Shown: positions 1-7,385 of the stretch, piece by piece | How positions within the stretch are numbered: the first letter of the stretch is position 1 | Layout: the number at the start of each line of letters is the position of its first letter | DNA from: Pseudomonas caspiana | GTDB lineage: Bacteria > Pseudomonadota > Gammaproteobacteria > Pseudomonadales > Pseudomonadaceae | Length of the DNA: 64,000 nt | Direction: 5' to 3' | Assembly (NCBI RefSeq): GCF_002158995.1 | Contig: NZ_LOHF01000001.1 | Location: 204,674-268,673 of the forward strand | Notes under the pieces: model-generated | Told to the model about the DNA's origin: nothing | The model's database searches: none | The model's input: only the letters and a program-made list of their open reading frames with translations | Program-made: the position numbers and the translations under genes

Positions 1-1
1 G

Positions 2-298
2 CAAATGAAGGCGGGACGCCACAGAGCGCAGGATTGTATTGCGTCTGCCGATCAAGCCGCAGCCAGCCTTGATGAAATCAACAACGGTGTTGAGCGAATT
101 GTCGGGATGAACACCCAGATCGCCAGTGCGGCGGTGCAGCAGCATGCCGTGTCTGAAGACATCAACCGCAACGTGACTGAAATTCGTAACGGGAGCGAGG
201 CACTCAGGGAGGAGATCGAAGATAACGCCGTCACCGCTAACGAGTTGTCAACGTTGGCTGGCGAGCTACGAATGGTGGTGTCACGTTTCAAGATGTAG
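2..298 (+). CDS. Methyl-accepting chemotaxis protein, C-terminal fragment (cut by window start)
   Basis: Only the last ~98 residues are in the window; the reading frame is open to the window edge, so the gene starts upstream. The fragment is the distal part of a chemoreceptor signalling coiled coil: an RAQD stretch followed by alternating Ala/Ser-rich and acidic heptads with 'SLDEINNGV', 'IASAAVQQHAVSEDINRN' and a terminal 'LAGELRMVVSRFKM', which is the usual end of Pseudomonas MCPs. Such proteins sense ligands at the membrane and control CheA kinase activity. The ligand cannot be inferred because the sensor domain is missing. There is no CheR-tethering pentapeptide at the C terminus. Confidence 0.85.
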   Translation, partial: QMKAGRHRAQDCIASADQAAASLDEINNGVERIVGMNTQIASAAVQQHAVSEDINRNVTEIRNGSEALREEIEDNAVTANELSTLAGELRMVVSRFKM

Positions 299-428
299 AA
301 GCTGACCTCTGACATTCATGACGCCTAACCGCAGCGATCGCTGTTTTCCGATCGTTGCGGTTATCTGGATAGCAACAGGCTCCAATTGAGCTATCCGTAC
401 CGATTCTCCCTTGCCGTTGCGGTGCCGC

Positions 429-1625
429 ATGCTGAATACCCTCCTGGATCGTCCCTGCGCCAAAGATCCTCAAACGCTGATCGAGGTCGAGCAGACCATC
501 GCGTCAGGTGTGCGTGCATTGCGCTTCAGCGACGAACTTGAGCGACGCTATGAAGCAGAAACGCTGGAACGGCGGCGTCGGTTCATCACAATTGTCGGTA
601 TCGGAGGAGGGCTGGTTTACAACCTGTTCCTGATCAGCGACTGGCTGACACTGCGTGATGTATTCACCTATGTGGCAGTAGGGCGCTTGTGCCTGATTAC
701 CCCTCTGTTCATCGTGCTTTTGCTTCTGGTTCAACGTCTGACGCAACGGTGGGCGCTGGAAACCGTTGCGGCAACTGGTACTGTCGTGGCTTCGTTGATG
801 CCGTTGGTGGTGATGATCTACAGCGATAGCCCTTACAGGCTTCACTACCAATTGGGGATGCTGTTGCTGATGGTGTATTGCACGATGATCCAGCAGCTAC
901 CGTTGCGTTACGCTGCACTTGCGATGAGCGTGATGTTGGTCATCCAGTTGGTGACGACCTACATTGCTGATTTCGCAGACTTGCGGATCTGGCAAGCCAA
1001 TGCGCTGTTGTTTGTGGCGACAGTGGCGCTGTTGTTGATGGCGTCTTATTTCCTGGAGCGGGGCAGTCGCATGAGCTATCTGTTCGCGCTGCGAGGACGT
1101 CTTTTGCAGGTGCAACTGATGGAGATGGCGCGCACTGATGCGCTCACTCAATTGTTCAATCGGCGTTATCAGGACGAAGTACTCACGTCGGTCTGGGAGC
1201 ACGCCTTGCATACGCCCACCAACGTGGCCGTCATCCTGCTGGATATTGATCACTTCAAAGTCTACAACGACAGCTATGGCCACCCGCAGGGCGATACCTG
1301 CCTGAGATTGTTGAGCGAAGCTATTCAGCAGACAGCGACAGATTCAGGCGCGCTGACGTTTCGTTTTGGTGGCGAAGAGATTCTGGTGTTGATGATTAAC
1401 GCAGATGTCAGCAAAGCCAGCACATTAGCCGAGAAGCTACGGGCCGCAGTCGCCGCACTCAATGTTCCGCACCCGGTACTGGGCGAAGACGCCCGCGTCA
1501 CTATCAGTCTGGGGCTGGCGGTTACAGCCGCACCTCAGGTCAGTGCCGGAGCCTTGATCGGTGCCGCTGACGCTGCGCTTTATGCCGCCAAGCATGCGGG
1601 TCGTGACCGGCTATGCGTGGCCTGA
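429..1625 (+). CDS. Membrane-anchored diguanylate cyclase (GGDEF domain)
   Basis: About 398 residues. After a charged N-terminal helix (~1-50) there are about six hydrophobic segments (roughly residues 52-210), then a GGDEF domain starting at 'ARTDALTQLFNRR'. The active loop reads GGEEI (residues 314-318), so the last position is Ile instead of the common Phe. The upstream positions where a product-inhibition I-site (RxxD) would sit are occupied by Asp and Ala, so feedback inhibition by c-di-GMP is probably absent. Expected reaction: 2 GTP to cyclic di-GMP, at the inner membrane. ATG at 429 is chosen; an in-frame TTG at 411 is possible. There is no EAL domain. It is a monocistronic gene downstream of a chemoreceptor. 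Confidence 0.88.
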   Translation: MLNTLLDRPCAKDPQTLIEVEQTIASGVRALRFSDELERRYEAETLERRRRFITIVGIGGGLVYNLFLISDWLTLRDVFTYVAVGRLCLITPLFIVLLLLVQRLTQRWALETVAATGTVVASLMPLVVMIYSDSPYRLHYQLGMLLLMVYCTMIQQLPLRYAALAMSVMLVIQLVTTYIADFADLRIWQANALLFVATVALLLMASYFLERGSRMSYLFALRGRLLQVQLMEMARTDALTQLFNRRYQDEVLTSVWEHALHTPTNVAVILLDIDHFKVYNDSYGHPQGDTCLRLLSEAIQQTATDSGALTFRFGGEEILVLMINADVSKASTLAEKLRAAVAALNVPHPVLGEDARVTISLGLAVTAAPQVSAGALIGAADAALYAAKHAGRDRLCVA

Positions 1626-1759
1626 GGGTGTTTCGCCAACAGTGGGTCCGGCCATGTTTTGACCCCGCGTTGTCCCGGAGCAAAGGCGGTGTTTCAGGCT
1701 GGTGCGCTCACATCTTTCGCAAGCAGCCTGGAAGGCATTGCAGTTCAACGTTTTGAATT

Positions 1760-2347
1760 TTATTCGCCAGAAACGACAGAGGGTGCCACTGACCCAAGAA
1801 TAGCCGCGCGACTGGCCTCAAGAATTTCATCCGCCAGTGGCGAGTCATCCGGGCAGGCGCGGGACATGACGATTGCCCCGAGTGCTTGCGCCATTATGGC
1901 AAGGCGTTTGGCACGCGCCTGGGCCGAGTCCGCGTCGTTCGGCGGCTCAGCACCACCTTGCAACACGGCCAACTGAGTTTCAATACCTGTGGAAAATGTC
2001 GCGCGAACGTCCTCATCTTTGCGGGCAGCATCTGCGCACAACGACGCCATCGTGCAGCCAGTGGCGCGGTTGTCGCGGTGCTCGCGGGAAAGATAAACCT
2101 CAACGAACTCTTGAACCGATGCACCTGCAGTCAGCGCCGCAGACTGGGCGATGCCGGACGCTGCTGACTCTGCCATCAGATCGGCCTTGGAGCCGAAGTG
2201 CTTGTAAAAACCGCCCTGAGTGAAGCCAGCCGCCGCCATCAGATCGGCAATGCCAACCCCGTCATAACCGCGCTCGCGAAAAAGAGCCGACGCGGTTTCG
2301 ACGATGTGCGCGCGATTCGCCTGGGCCTGTTGCTTGGTGACTTTCAT
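1760..2347 (-). CDS. TetR/AcrR-family transcriptional repressor
   Basis: 195 residues. The N-terminal helix-turn-helix (~residues 12-58) has the TetR pattern 'IVETASALFRERGYDGVGI...FTQGGFYKHFGSKADLM'. The C-terminal half is an all-helical ligand-binding domain with several Cys residues, which could fit electrophile sensing (inference). It is divergent from an old-yellow-enzyme reductase, and a perfect 8+8 bp palindrome at 2395-2412 lies between the two genes, inside this gene's own promoter. Likely role: repressor of itself and of the OYE-SDR operon, released by a reactive electrophile. The family also includes regulators of efflux pumps, and an MFS gene lies 2 kb away, but that gene has a different operator sequence. 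Confidence 0.88.
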   Translation of the reverse strand: MKVTKQQAQANRAHIVETASALFRERGYDGVGIADLMAAAGFTQGGFYKHFGSKADLMAESAASGIAQSAALTAGASVQEFVEVYLSREHRDNRATGCTMASLCADAARKDEDVRATFSTGIETQLAVLQGGAEPPNDADSAQARAKRLAIMAQALGAIVMSRACPDDSPLADEILEASRAAILGSVAPSVVSGE

Positions 2348-2385
2348 CGCTTATCCAACAAGGTTTGTACCGGAATGAGTTCGAC

Positions 2386-2413
2386 ACTATACATTGATGT
2401 CGTTCGACATCAA
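2386..2413 (-). promoter_or_regulatory. Predicted sigma70 promoter of the TetR gene
   Basis: On the minus strand, -35 TTGATG (2408-2413) and -10 TATAGT (2386-2391) are 16 bp apart. The palindromic operator covers most of the spacer and the -35 box, which suggests autorepression by steric block. Confidence 0.55.
2395..2412. promoter_or_regulatory. Candidate TetR operator (perfect inverted repeat)
   Basis: TGATGTCGTTCGACATCA: two perfect 8 bp arms around a 2 bp centre, between the divergent TetR and OYE genes. Length and position are typical of TetR-family operators. It lies within the TetR promoter spacer and just upstream of the -35 of the OYE promoter. Confidence 0.7.
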
Positions 2414-2417
2414 ACGA

Positions 2418-2446
2418 TTGACATTTTAGATTGTGATCGTAATCAT
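2418..2446 (+). promoter_or_regulatory. Predicted sigma70 promoter of the OYE-SDR operon
   Basis: A perfect -35 TTGACA (2418-2423) is followed after 17 bp by AATCAT (2441-2446), four of six matches to the -10 consensus, 33 bp upstream of the ATG at 2479. The operator ends 5 bp before the -35. Confidence 0.5.
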
Positions 2447-2478
2447 TGGCGCCACTCACACAGCAGAAGCCAAAACAC

Positions 2479-3561
2479 ATGTCTGACAAAACACTTTTCG
2501 AACCTTATCTTCTCGGCGATCTGACCCTCAACAATCGCGTCGTCATGGCGCCATTGACCCGTAACCGTGCAGGTGCCGGTCTGGTCCCCGGCGAATTGGC
2601 TGCCACTTACTATGCCCAACGCGCTTCGGCGGGGCTGATCATCACCGAGGCCACGCAAGTTTCGGCGCAGGCTCAGGGTTATCAGGATACCCCCGGTCTT
2701 TACACGCCAGAGCAAATCGCGGGCTGGCGTAAGGTCACCGATGCCGTGCACGCCAAGGGCGGTCGCATTTTCGTGCAGCTTTGGCATGTAGGCCGCGTTT
2801 CCCACGTTGATTTGCAGCCGGGTGGCGCGTCGCCGGTCGCGCCTTCAGCAATTCGGGCGCAGACCAAAGTCTTCGTCAACAATGAGTTTGCCGACACTTC
2901 CGAGCCGCGCGCGCTTCAACTCGCCGAACTGCCAGGCATCGTTAATGATTTTCGCCAGGCAGCTGCCAACGCCATTGCTGCGGGATTCGACGGTGTGGAG
3001 ATTCACGGGGCCAACGGCTATTTGTTGGAACAGTTCATCAAGGATGGGGCCAACCAGCGTACCGACGCCTACGGCGGATCGGTCGAGAATCGCTCACGTC
3101 TGTTGCTGGAAGTCGTAACAGCCGTGGTTAAAGAGATCGGAGCGGATCGGACTGGCGTGCGTATCTCGCCGGTTTCGCCTGCCAATGCGATTTCCAGTAG
3201 CGACCCGCAACCGCAGTACGAGTACATCGTTGAGCAACTCAGCAGTCTGGGCGTTGTTTTTCTGCATGTGGTTGAGGGGGCAACGGGTGGCCCACGTGAT
3301 GTGGCCGAATTCGACTATGGCGCACTGCGCAGCCGTTTCAAGCGGACGTATCTCGCCAATAACGGCTACGACCTGAAACTCGCCACTGCCCACCTCAATA
3401 CTGACAAGGCTGACCTGTTTGCCTTTGGGCGTCCTTTCATCAGCAACCCCGATCTGGTCGAGCGATTGAAGACCGGCGCGCCACTGGCGCAGCCCAATCC
3501 AGCCACCCTCTATGGCGGCGGCGCGGCAGGTTATACCGACTACCCGAGCATTTCCGACTGA
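2479..3561 (+). CDS. NAD(P)H:flavin oxidoreductase, old yellow enzyme family (NemA/XenB-like alkene reductase)
   Basis: 360 residues, close to the family's usual 350-370. FMN-dependent TIM barrel with typical signatures: 'GDLTLNNRVVMAPLTRNRA' at the N terminus, 'IFVQLWHVGR', 'GVEIHGANGYLLEQF' (His/Asn pair for substrate binding), 'NQRTDAYGGSVENRSRLLLE', 'FAFGRPFISNPDL' near the phosphate site and a terminal 'GYTDYPS'. These enzymes reduce activated C=C bonds, nitro-aromatics or nitrate esters with NAD(P)H. The start is MSDKTLF; an upstream in-frame ATG at 2446 overlaps the predicted -10. First gene of a probable operon with the SDR at 3614, divergent from and probably repressed by the TetR regulator. 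Cytoplasmic detoxification of reactive alkenes is the likely role. Confidence 0.9.
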   Translation: MSDKTLFEPYLLGDLTLNNRVVMAPLTRNRAGAGLVPGELAATYYAQRASAGLIITEATQVSAQAQGYQDTPGLYTPEQIAGWRKVTDAVHAKGGRIFVQLWHVGRVSHVDLQPGGASPVAPSAIRAQTKVFVNNEFADTSEPRALQLAELPGIVNDFRQAAANAIAAGFDGVEIHGANGYLLEQFIKDGANQRTDAYGGSVENRSRLLLEVVTAVVKEIGADRTGVRISPVSPANAISSSDPQPQYEYIVEQLSSLGVVFLHVVEGATGGPRDVAEFDYGALRSRFKRTYLANNGYDLKLATAHLNTDKADLFAFGRPFISNPDLVERLKTGAPLAQPNPATLYGGGAAGYTDYPSISD

Positions 3562-3613
3562 AGCTCTTGGCTATCAGAGCAAAAAATCGAACCCCATTTT
3601 GAAGGATTTCCCC

Positions 3614-4402
3614 ATGACAAAGCTTGCGACTGTACTCATCACCGGCGCCTCTACCGGTATCGGCGCCACCTATGCCAAACGCTTCGCCAGCCGTGGTCAC
3701 GATCTGGTTCTGGTGGCACGGGACAAGACCCGACTTGACGCGCTGGCAGCGCACTTGCGCGAGGGAAACGGCGTTGCAGTTGAAGTGCTTCAAGCCGACT
3801 TGACCCGCGCCGCCGACCTCACTGCACTCGAAACCCGCCTGCGCGATGACGCTGATATCGGCATTCTCATCAACAACGCTGGCATGGCTCAGTCGGGCGG
3901 CTTCGTCCAGCAGGGTGCTGACGCTATCGAGAAGCTGATCACCCTTAACATCACCGCACTGACCCGTCTGGCCGCCGCAGTCGCACCGCGTTTTACGCAG
4001 TCGGGCACTGGCTCAATCGTCAATATCGGCTCAGTAGTGGGTTTGGCTCCAGAGTTCGGCATGACAGTTTACGGTGCCACCAAGGCATTCGTGCTGTTCC
4101 TGTCTCAAGGCTTGAACGTGGAGCTGTCGCCCAAGGGCGTTTACGTCCAGGCCGTTCTGCCTGCAGCGACGCGCACTGAGATATGGGAGAGGGCGGGGAT
4201 CGACGTCAACACCATCGCCGATGTGATGGAGGTTGACGAGCTGGTCGATGCGGCATTGGTCGGGTTTGACCGGCGTGAACTCGTCACCATTCCACCGCTG
4301 CACGTCGCAGAGCGCTGGGATGCACTGGATGCCGCGCGTCAGGGCTTGCTATCGGATATCCGCCAGGCCCATGCCGCCGAGCGCTATCAGCCCAAAGCCT
4401 GA
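3614..4402 (+). CDS. Short-chain dehydrogenase/reductase (classical SDR)
   Basis: 262 residues. The N-terminal dinucleotide-binding motif TGASTGIG appears at residues ~10-17, then 'NNAG' (~94-97) and a Ser/Tyr/Lys catalytic set in 'NIGSVVGLAPEFGMTVYGATKAFV' (YxxxK). The 'ARDKTRLDALAAHL' element after beta2 suggests NADP(H) preference. It starts 52 bp after the OYE gene in the same direction, with an in-frame frame extending upstream but ATG 3614 preceded by an AAGGA-like element, so I place both in one operon. It may process the carbonyl product of the alkene reductase; the actual substrate is unknown. Confidence 0.85.
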   Translation: MTKLATVLITGASTGIGATYAKRFASRGHDLVLVARDKTRLDALAAHLREGNGVAVEVLQADLTRAADLTALETRLRDDADIGILINNAGMAQSGGFVQQGADAIEKLITLNITALTRLAAAVAPRFTQSGTGSIVNIGSVVGLAPEFGMTVYGATKAFVLFLSQGLNVELSPKGVYVQAVLPAATRTEIWERAGIDVNTIADVMEVDELVDAALVGFDRRELVTIPPLHVAERWDALDAARQGLLSDIRQAHAAERYQPKA

Positions 4403-4499
4403 GGGTTCTGGTTTCGTAATGACCATGCTCCCTGCACCGTTGGCGTGGGGGGCGTACCTCAATGCGGATTTATTTAAATACTGATCGATACATAAGTTG

Positions 4500-4528
4500 T
4501 TGACTGCCTAGACACCCCTCCCTATATT
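4500..4528 (+). promoter_or_regulatory. Predicted strong sigma70 promoter of the MFS gene
   Basis: TTGACT (4500-4505), 17 bp spacer, TATATT (4523-4528). The palindrome at 4530-4543 begins one base after the -10 and would cover the transcription start, a typical repressor position. Confidence 0.6.
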
Positions 4529-4529
4529 C

Positions 4530-4543
4530 ATACCGATCGGTAT
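4530..4543. promoter_or_regulatory. Palindromic operator, TetR type, over the MFS transcription start
   Basis: ATACCGATCGGTAT, a perfect 14 bp palindrome, directly downstream of the predicted -10 and 17 bp before the MFS start codon. Its sequence differs from the palindrome next to the TetR gene at 1760-2347, so a different regulator, not found in the window, probably binds here. Confidence 0.65.
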
Positions 4544-4560
4544 ATTAGTGAGGGGTTCAA

Positions 4561-5766
4561 ATGACTACGGATGACAAACAGAGCGAAAAACTGCCGTTAG
4601 GTGCATTACTGGCGCTGGCGATGACGGGTTTCATTTGCATCGTTACTGAGACTTTACCGGCAGGTTTACTGCCTGAGATCGGCAGCGGCCTTGGGGTCTC
4701 GCCCTCGTTTGCAGGGCAGATGGTCACTGTTTATGCATTGGGTTCGCTGCTGGCAGCTATTCCACTGACCATTGCCACGCAGAGCTGGCGTCGCAGGACA
4801 GTCTTACTGCTGACGATTGTCGGCTTTCTGGTTTTCAACTCTGTCACTGCCGTGTCTTCCAATTACTGGCTGACGTTGATCGCAAGGTTTTTCGCCGGCG
4901 TTTCTGCAGGTTTGGCCTGGAGCCTTATCGGCGGATACGCACGACGCATGGTTGTCCCTCAACTACAGGGCCGCGCGATGGCGGTGGCAATGGTCGGGAC
5001 GCCCATTGCCCTGTCACTGGGTGTGCCTTTGGGCACATGGGTCGGTGGGTTCATTGGCTGGCGCATGGCGTTTGCATTGATGTCCGGGCTGACCTTGCTG
5101 TTGATCGTCCTGGTTTTGGTCAAAGTGCCGGATTACCCTGGCCAGTCAGCCTCGCAGCGCATGGCCTTGCGTCAGGTATTTTTCACACCTGGGGTACGCT
5201 CGGTGTTGGCAGTGGTCTTCACTTGGATGCTGGCTCACAACATCCTTTATACCTACGTTGCTCCTTTTGTTACCAAAGCCGGTTTGGCGAGTGACGTGGA
5301 TCTGGTATTGCTGGCATTTGGTATCGCAGCGCTGGCAGGCATCTGGGTGGCGGGACGGCTGGTTGATCGTCACTTGCGGAAGACGGTGTTGGCCAGTCTC
5401 GCAACCTTCGCCGCGGTTTCGGTTTTCTTCGGCTTGTTTTCAGACTCTGCGCCGGCAATGTATACCGGGGTGTTTATCTGGGGCCTGACGTTTGGCGGCG
5501 CCGCTACGCTTTTGCAAACCGCGCTCGCCGACTCGGCAGGTAAGGGCGCTGACGTCGCGCTGTCGATGAACGTCGTTGTCTGGAACAGCGCGATTGCAGG
5601 GGGTGGACTACTGGGCGGCGTGTTGCTCGGTCAATCAGGGGTGAGTTCTTTTCCCTGGGTCTTGTTGGCATTGCTACTGCTCAGTCTGGTCATTGCATCG
5701 CGGGCGCAAGTCCATGGTTTTGCAAAAGGCGACAGGCACTCCGGTCAAGTTGTCACCGGTCATTGA
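4561..5766 (+). CDS. MFS transporter, DHA1/AraJ-like drug or sugar exporter
   Basis: 401 residues with about 12 hydrophobic segments, the standard DHA1 size. N-terminal 'LALAMTGFICIVTETLPAGLLPEI' is the pattern of AraJ/SotB/YdhP-type exporters (TM1 with the E-T-LPAG motif), followed by the loop 2-3 region 'PLTIATQSWRRRTVLL' and the motif-C-like 'GTPIALSLGVPLGTWVG' in TM5. Expected proton-coupled export of small hydrophobic or sugar-like molecules at the inner membrane. It has a good promoter and a palindromic operator, so expression is probably induced by a compound sensed by a TetR-type repressor encoded elsewhere. Substrate unknown. Confidence 0.85.
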   Translation: MTTDDKQSEKLPLGALLALAMTGFICIVTETLPAGLLPEIGSGLGVSPSFAGQMVTVYALGSLLAAIPLTIATQSWRRRTVLLLTIVGFLVFNSVTAVSSNYWLTLIARFFAGVSAGLAWSLIGGYARRMVVPQLQGRAMAVAMVGTPIALSLGVPLGTWVGGFIGWRMAFALMSGLTLLLIVLVLVKVPDYPGQSASQRMALRQVFFTPGVRSVLAVVFTWMLAHNILYTYVAPFVTKAGLASDVDLVLLAFGIAALAGIWVAGRLVDRHLRKTVLASLATFAAVSVFFGLFSDSAPAMYTGVFIWGLTFGGAATLLQTALADSAGKGADVALSMNVVVWNSAIAGGGLLGGVLLGQSGVSSFPWVLLALLLLSLVIASRAQVHGFAKGDRHSGQVVTGH

Positions 5767-5785
5767 TGTACTGGCGGCATTGAGG

Positions 5786-6220
5786 CTAGCGGTTCTGGCG
5801 CATCGGCATTTTATCGATGGTCGTGAAGATCGCGCTGATGTCCAGCGGTGCCTGTTGGTCAATCTTTGTGCCGCCGTCTTTACCCACCAGAAGCAAACGG
5901 GTCGGGCCACCGGGCTTTACGCCAAGTGTGCCCAGTAGTGCCGACGTGGCTTGTGGGTCCAGGGCCTGGTCGTTGCGTTTGCCGACGCCATCGACCACGG
6001 TGTACAGCACCATTTCCCTTTCGATAAAGGCCTCACGGTTGGCTGGCTTCATCAGGTCCTGCTGGAACTGAAGCCAGCTTGCATCACTGGCGTGAGGCGC
6101 TACCACAATCAACGGCCGGGACTGCCAGCGCTCAGCGTCCAGGGGATTGGAGGAGTCGGCCATCACCGGGCTGCCCGCCATGACGAACAGCAAGCTCAGT
6201 GGGGTCATCAGGCTTTTCAT
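5786..6220 (-). CDS. DUF4174-like secreted protein
   Basis: 144 residues from ATG 6220. Residues 1-21 form a signal peptide (Lys, then 'LMTPLSLLFVMAGSPVMA') with a plausible cleavage after ADS/MA. The mature part has 'RPLIVVAPHASDASWLQFQQDL' and a C-terminal 'RLLLVGKDGGTKIDQQAPLDISAIFTTIDKMPMR', the usual shape of DUF4174 proteins (thioredoxin-like fold, no CxxC). An open frame continues 59 codons upstream but the coding signal and the signal peptide start here. Convergent with the MFS gene, 20 bp away. Function not known; periplasmic location inferred. Confidence 0.75.
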   Translation of the reverse strand: MKSLMTPLSLLFVMAGSPVMADSSNPLDAERWQSRPLIVVAPHASDASWLQFQQDLMKPANREAFIEREMVLYTVVDGVGKRNDQALDPQATSALLGTLGVKPGGPTRLLLVGKDGGTKIDQQAPLDISAIFTTIDKMPMRQNR

Positions 6221-6410
6221 TGGCAACTCCTTGGCATTGGCTGATGTTGAAGTGTTCGACTTCAGTACTGCCGGTCTGATCGCAATGACGGACCAAAGGT
6301 CGCCACGTCGCACAGCTGCTAGCCGATGAAACCATGTTGTAACTCCGCGAAATATTTCCAGTGTTTGCTTAGCGCTCTGTGTCGGCACTCGAAGCACACA
6401 TTCGAATTAA

Positions 6411-6436
6411 TTGTACTCCGTCGTATTGCAAAACAA
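6411..6436. promoter_or_regulatory. Inverted repeat, site 1 of the 26 bp family (upstream of the SDR)
   Basis: TTGTAC-N14-AAACAA; with flanking bases the arms extend to AATTGT...ACAATT. The core TTGT-N18-ACAA has the same geometry as four other sites in the locus. It is 81 bp before the SDR start codon. Candidate binding site of one of the two long GntR/FCD regulators. Confidence 0.45.
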
Positions 6437-6517
6437 TTGTGTATGGCGTTTATTAGGCACTGTCACGACAGTTGTTTTCATAAAAACTCCCCTACAAAAA
6501 CAAATGGAGTGCTTCAC

Positions 6518-7261
6518 ATGACTAAACGCATCGCTTATGTCACCGCTGGTATGGGGGCTCTTGGGACTGCTGTCTGTCAGCGCCTGGCAAGAGATGGTTT
6601 TACCGTCGTGGTGGGCTGCGGGCCGAACTCGCCGCTTAAAAAGAATTGGCTGGACGAGCAGAAGCAACAAGGCTTCAGCTTTATCGCGTCAGAAGGCGAC
6701 GTCGCCGACTGGGGATCTTGTCAGATTGCTTTCCAGAAAATCCTTAAAGATGTCGGGCCGATCGATGTGCTGATCAACAATGCCGGAACCGCTCGCAATG
6801 TGATGTTTCGCGATATGCAGCCAAGCGACTGGCAAGCGGTGATCAACACCAACCTCAATTCCCTGTTTAACGTAACCCGGCAGGTCATCGACGCTATGGT
6901 CAGTCGCGGCTGGGGCAGAGTGATCAATATCTCTTCGGTCAATGCCCAGCTAGGGCAGGTCGGTCAGGTCAACTATTCGACCGCCAAATCCGCCATTCGC
7001 GGCTTCACCCGTGCCTTGGCCAAGGAAGTGGGCTCGCGTGGTGTGACTGTGAACACCGTTTCTCCGGGGTATATCGCCACCCCCAAGCTCAAGGCCGTCA
7101 CCACGGTTGATGCGATGGATCGTTTGATTCGTGAAGTTCCAACCCGACGCCTGGGCACGCCAGAGGAAATCGCTTCGATCTGCTCATGGCTGGCCTCGGA
7201 GGAATCCGGCTATGCCAATGGCGCAGATTTTTCCATTAATGGCGGCCTGCACATGAGCTGA
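6518..7261 (+). CDS. SDR, acetoacetyl-CoA / 3-oxoacyl reductase-like (PhaB/FabG type)
   Basis: 247 residues, the length of PhaB-type acetoacetyl-CoA reductases. Features: 'RIAYVTAGMGALGTAVCQRL' (cofactor loop, with TAGMGALG rather than TGxxxGIG), 'NNAGTARNVMFRDM', catalytic Ser in 'VINISSVNAQLGQVGQVNY', Tyr and Lys in 'YSTAKSAI', and 'VNTVSPGYIATPKLKAV'. ATG 6518 follows GGAG at 8 bp spacing; a long in-frame extension upstream is non-coding. No phaA or phaC is adjacent, so PHB synthesis is unlikely. First gene of the catabolic-looking locus, with a site-1 repeat upstream. It may reduce or oxidise a 3-oxo/3-hydroxy acid intermediate (inference). Confidence 0.8.
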   Translation: MTKRIAYVTAGMGALGTAVCQRLARDGFTVVVGCGPNSPLKKNWLDEQKQQGFSFIASEGDVADWGSCQIAFQKILKDVGPIDVLINNAGTARNVMFRDMQPSDWQAVINTNLNSLFNVTRQVIDAMVSRGWGRVINISSVNAQLGQVGQVNYSTAKSAIRGFTRALAKEVGSRGVTVNTVSPGYIATPKLKAVTTVDAMDRLIREVPTRRLGTPEEIASICSWLASEESGYANGADFSINGGLHMS

Positions 7262-7359
7262 TTGCCGTTTTGGGGTAGTAAAACCGCCTGATCGGCCTGT
7301 CCACCCTGTTTCATGGCATGTAGTTCTCGAAGCGCCTCTGCGCCAAACCATAAAAACAA

Positions 7360-7385
7360 ATGTACTTCTAGTCGAGGAAATACAT
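7360..7385. promoter_or_regulatory. Inverted repeat, site 2 of the 26 bp family (abuts the CitMHS start codon)
   Basis: ATGTAC-N14-ATACAT ends one base before the ATG at 7386 and covers the ribosome-binding GAGG. Same spacing as the other four sites. A protein bound here could block elongation of transcription, or the repeat could act in the mRNA. Confidence 0.4.

Noticed and set aside
6518..7261. PHB (polyhydroxybutyrate) synthesis operon
   Set aside because: Only a PhaB-like reductase is present; no phaA, phaC or phasin is adjacent.
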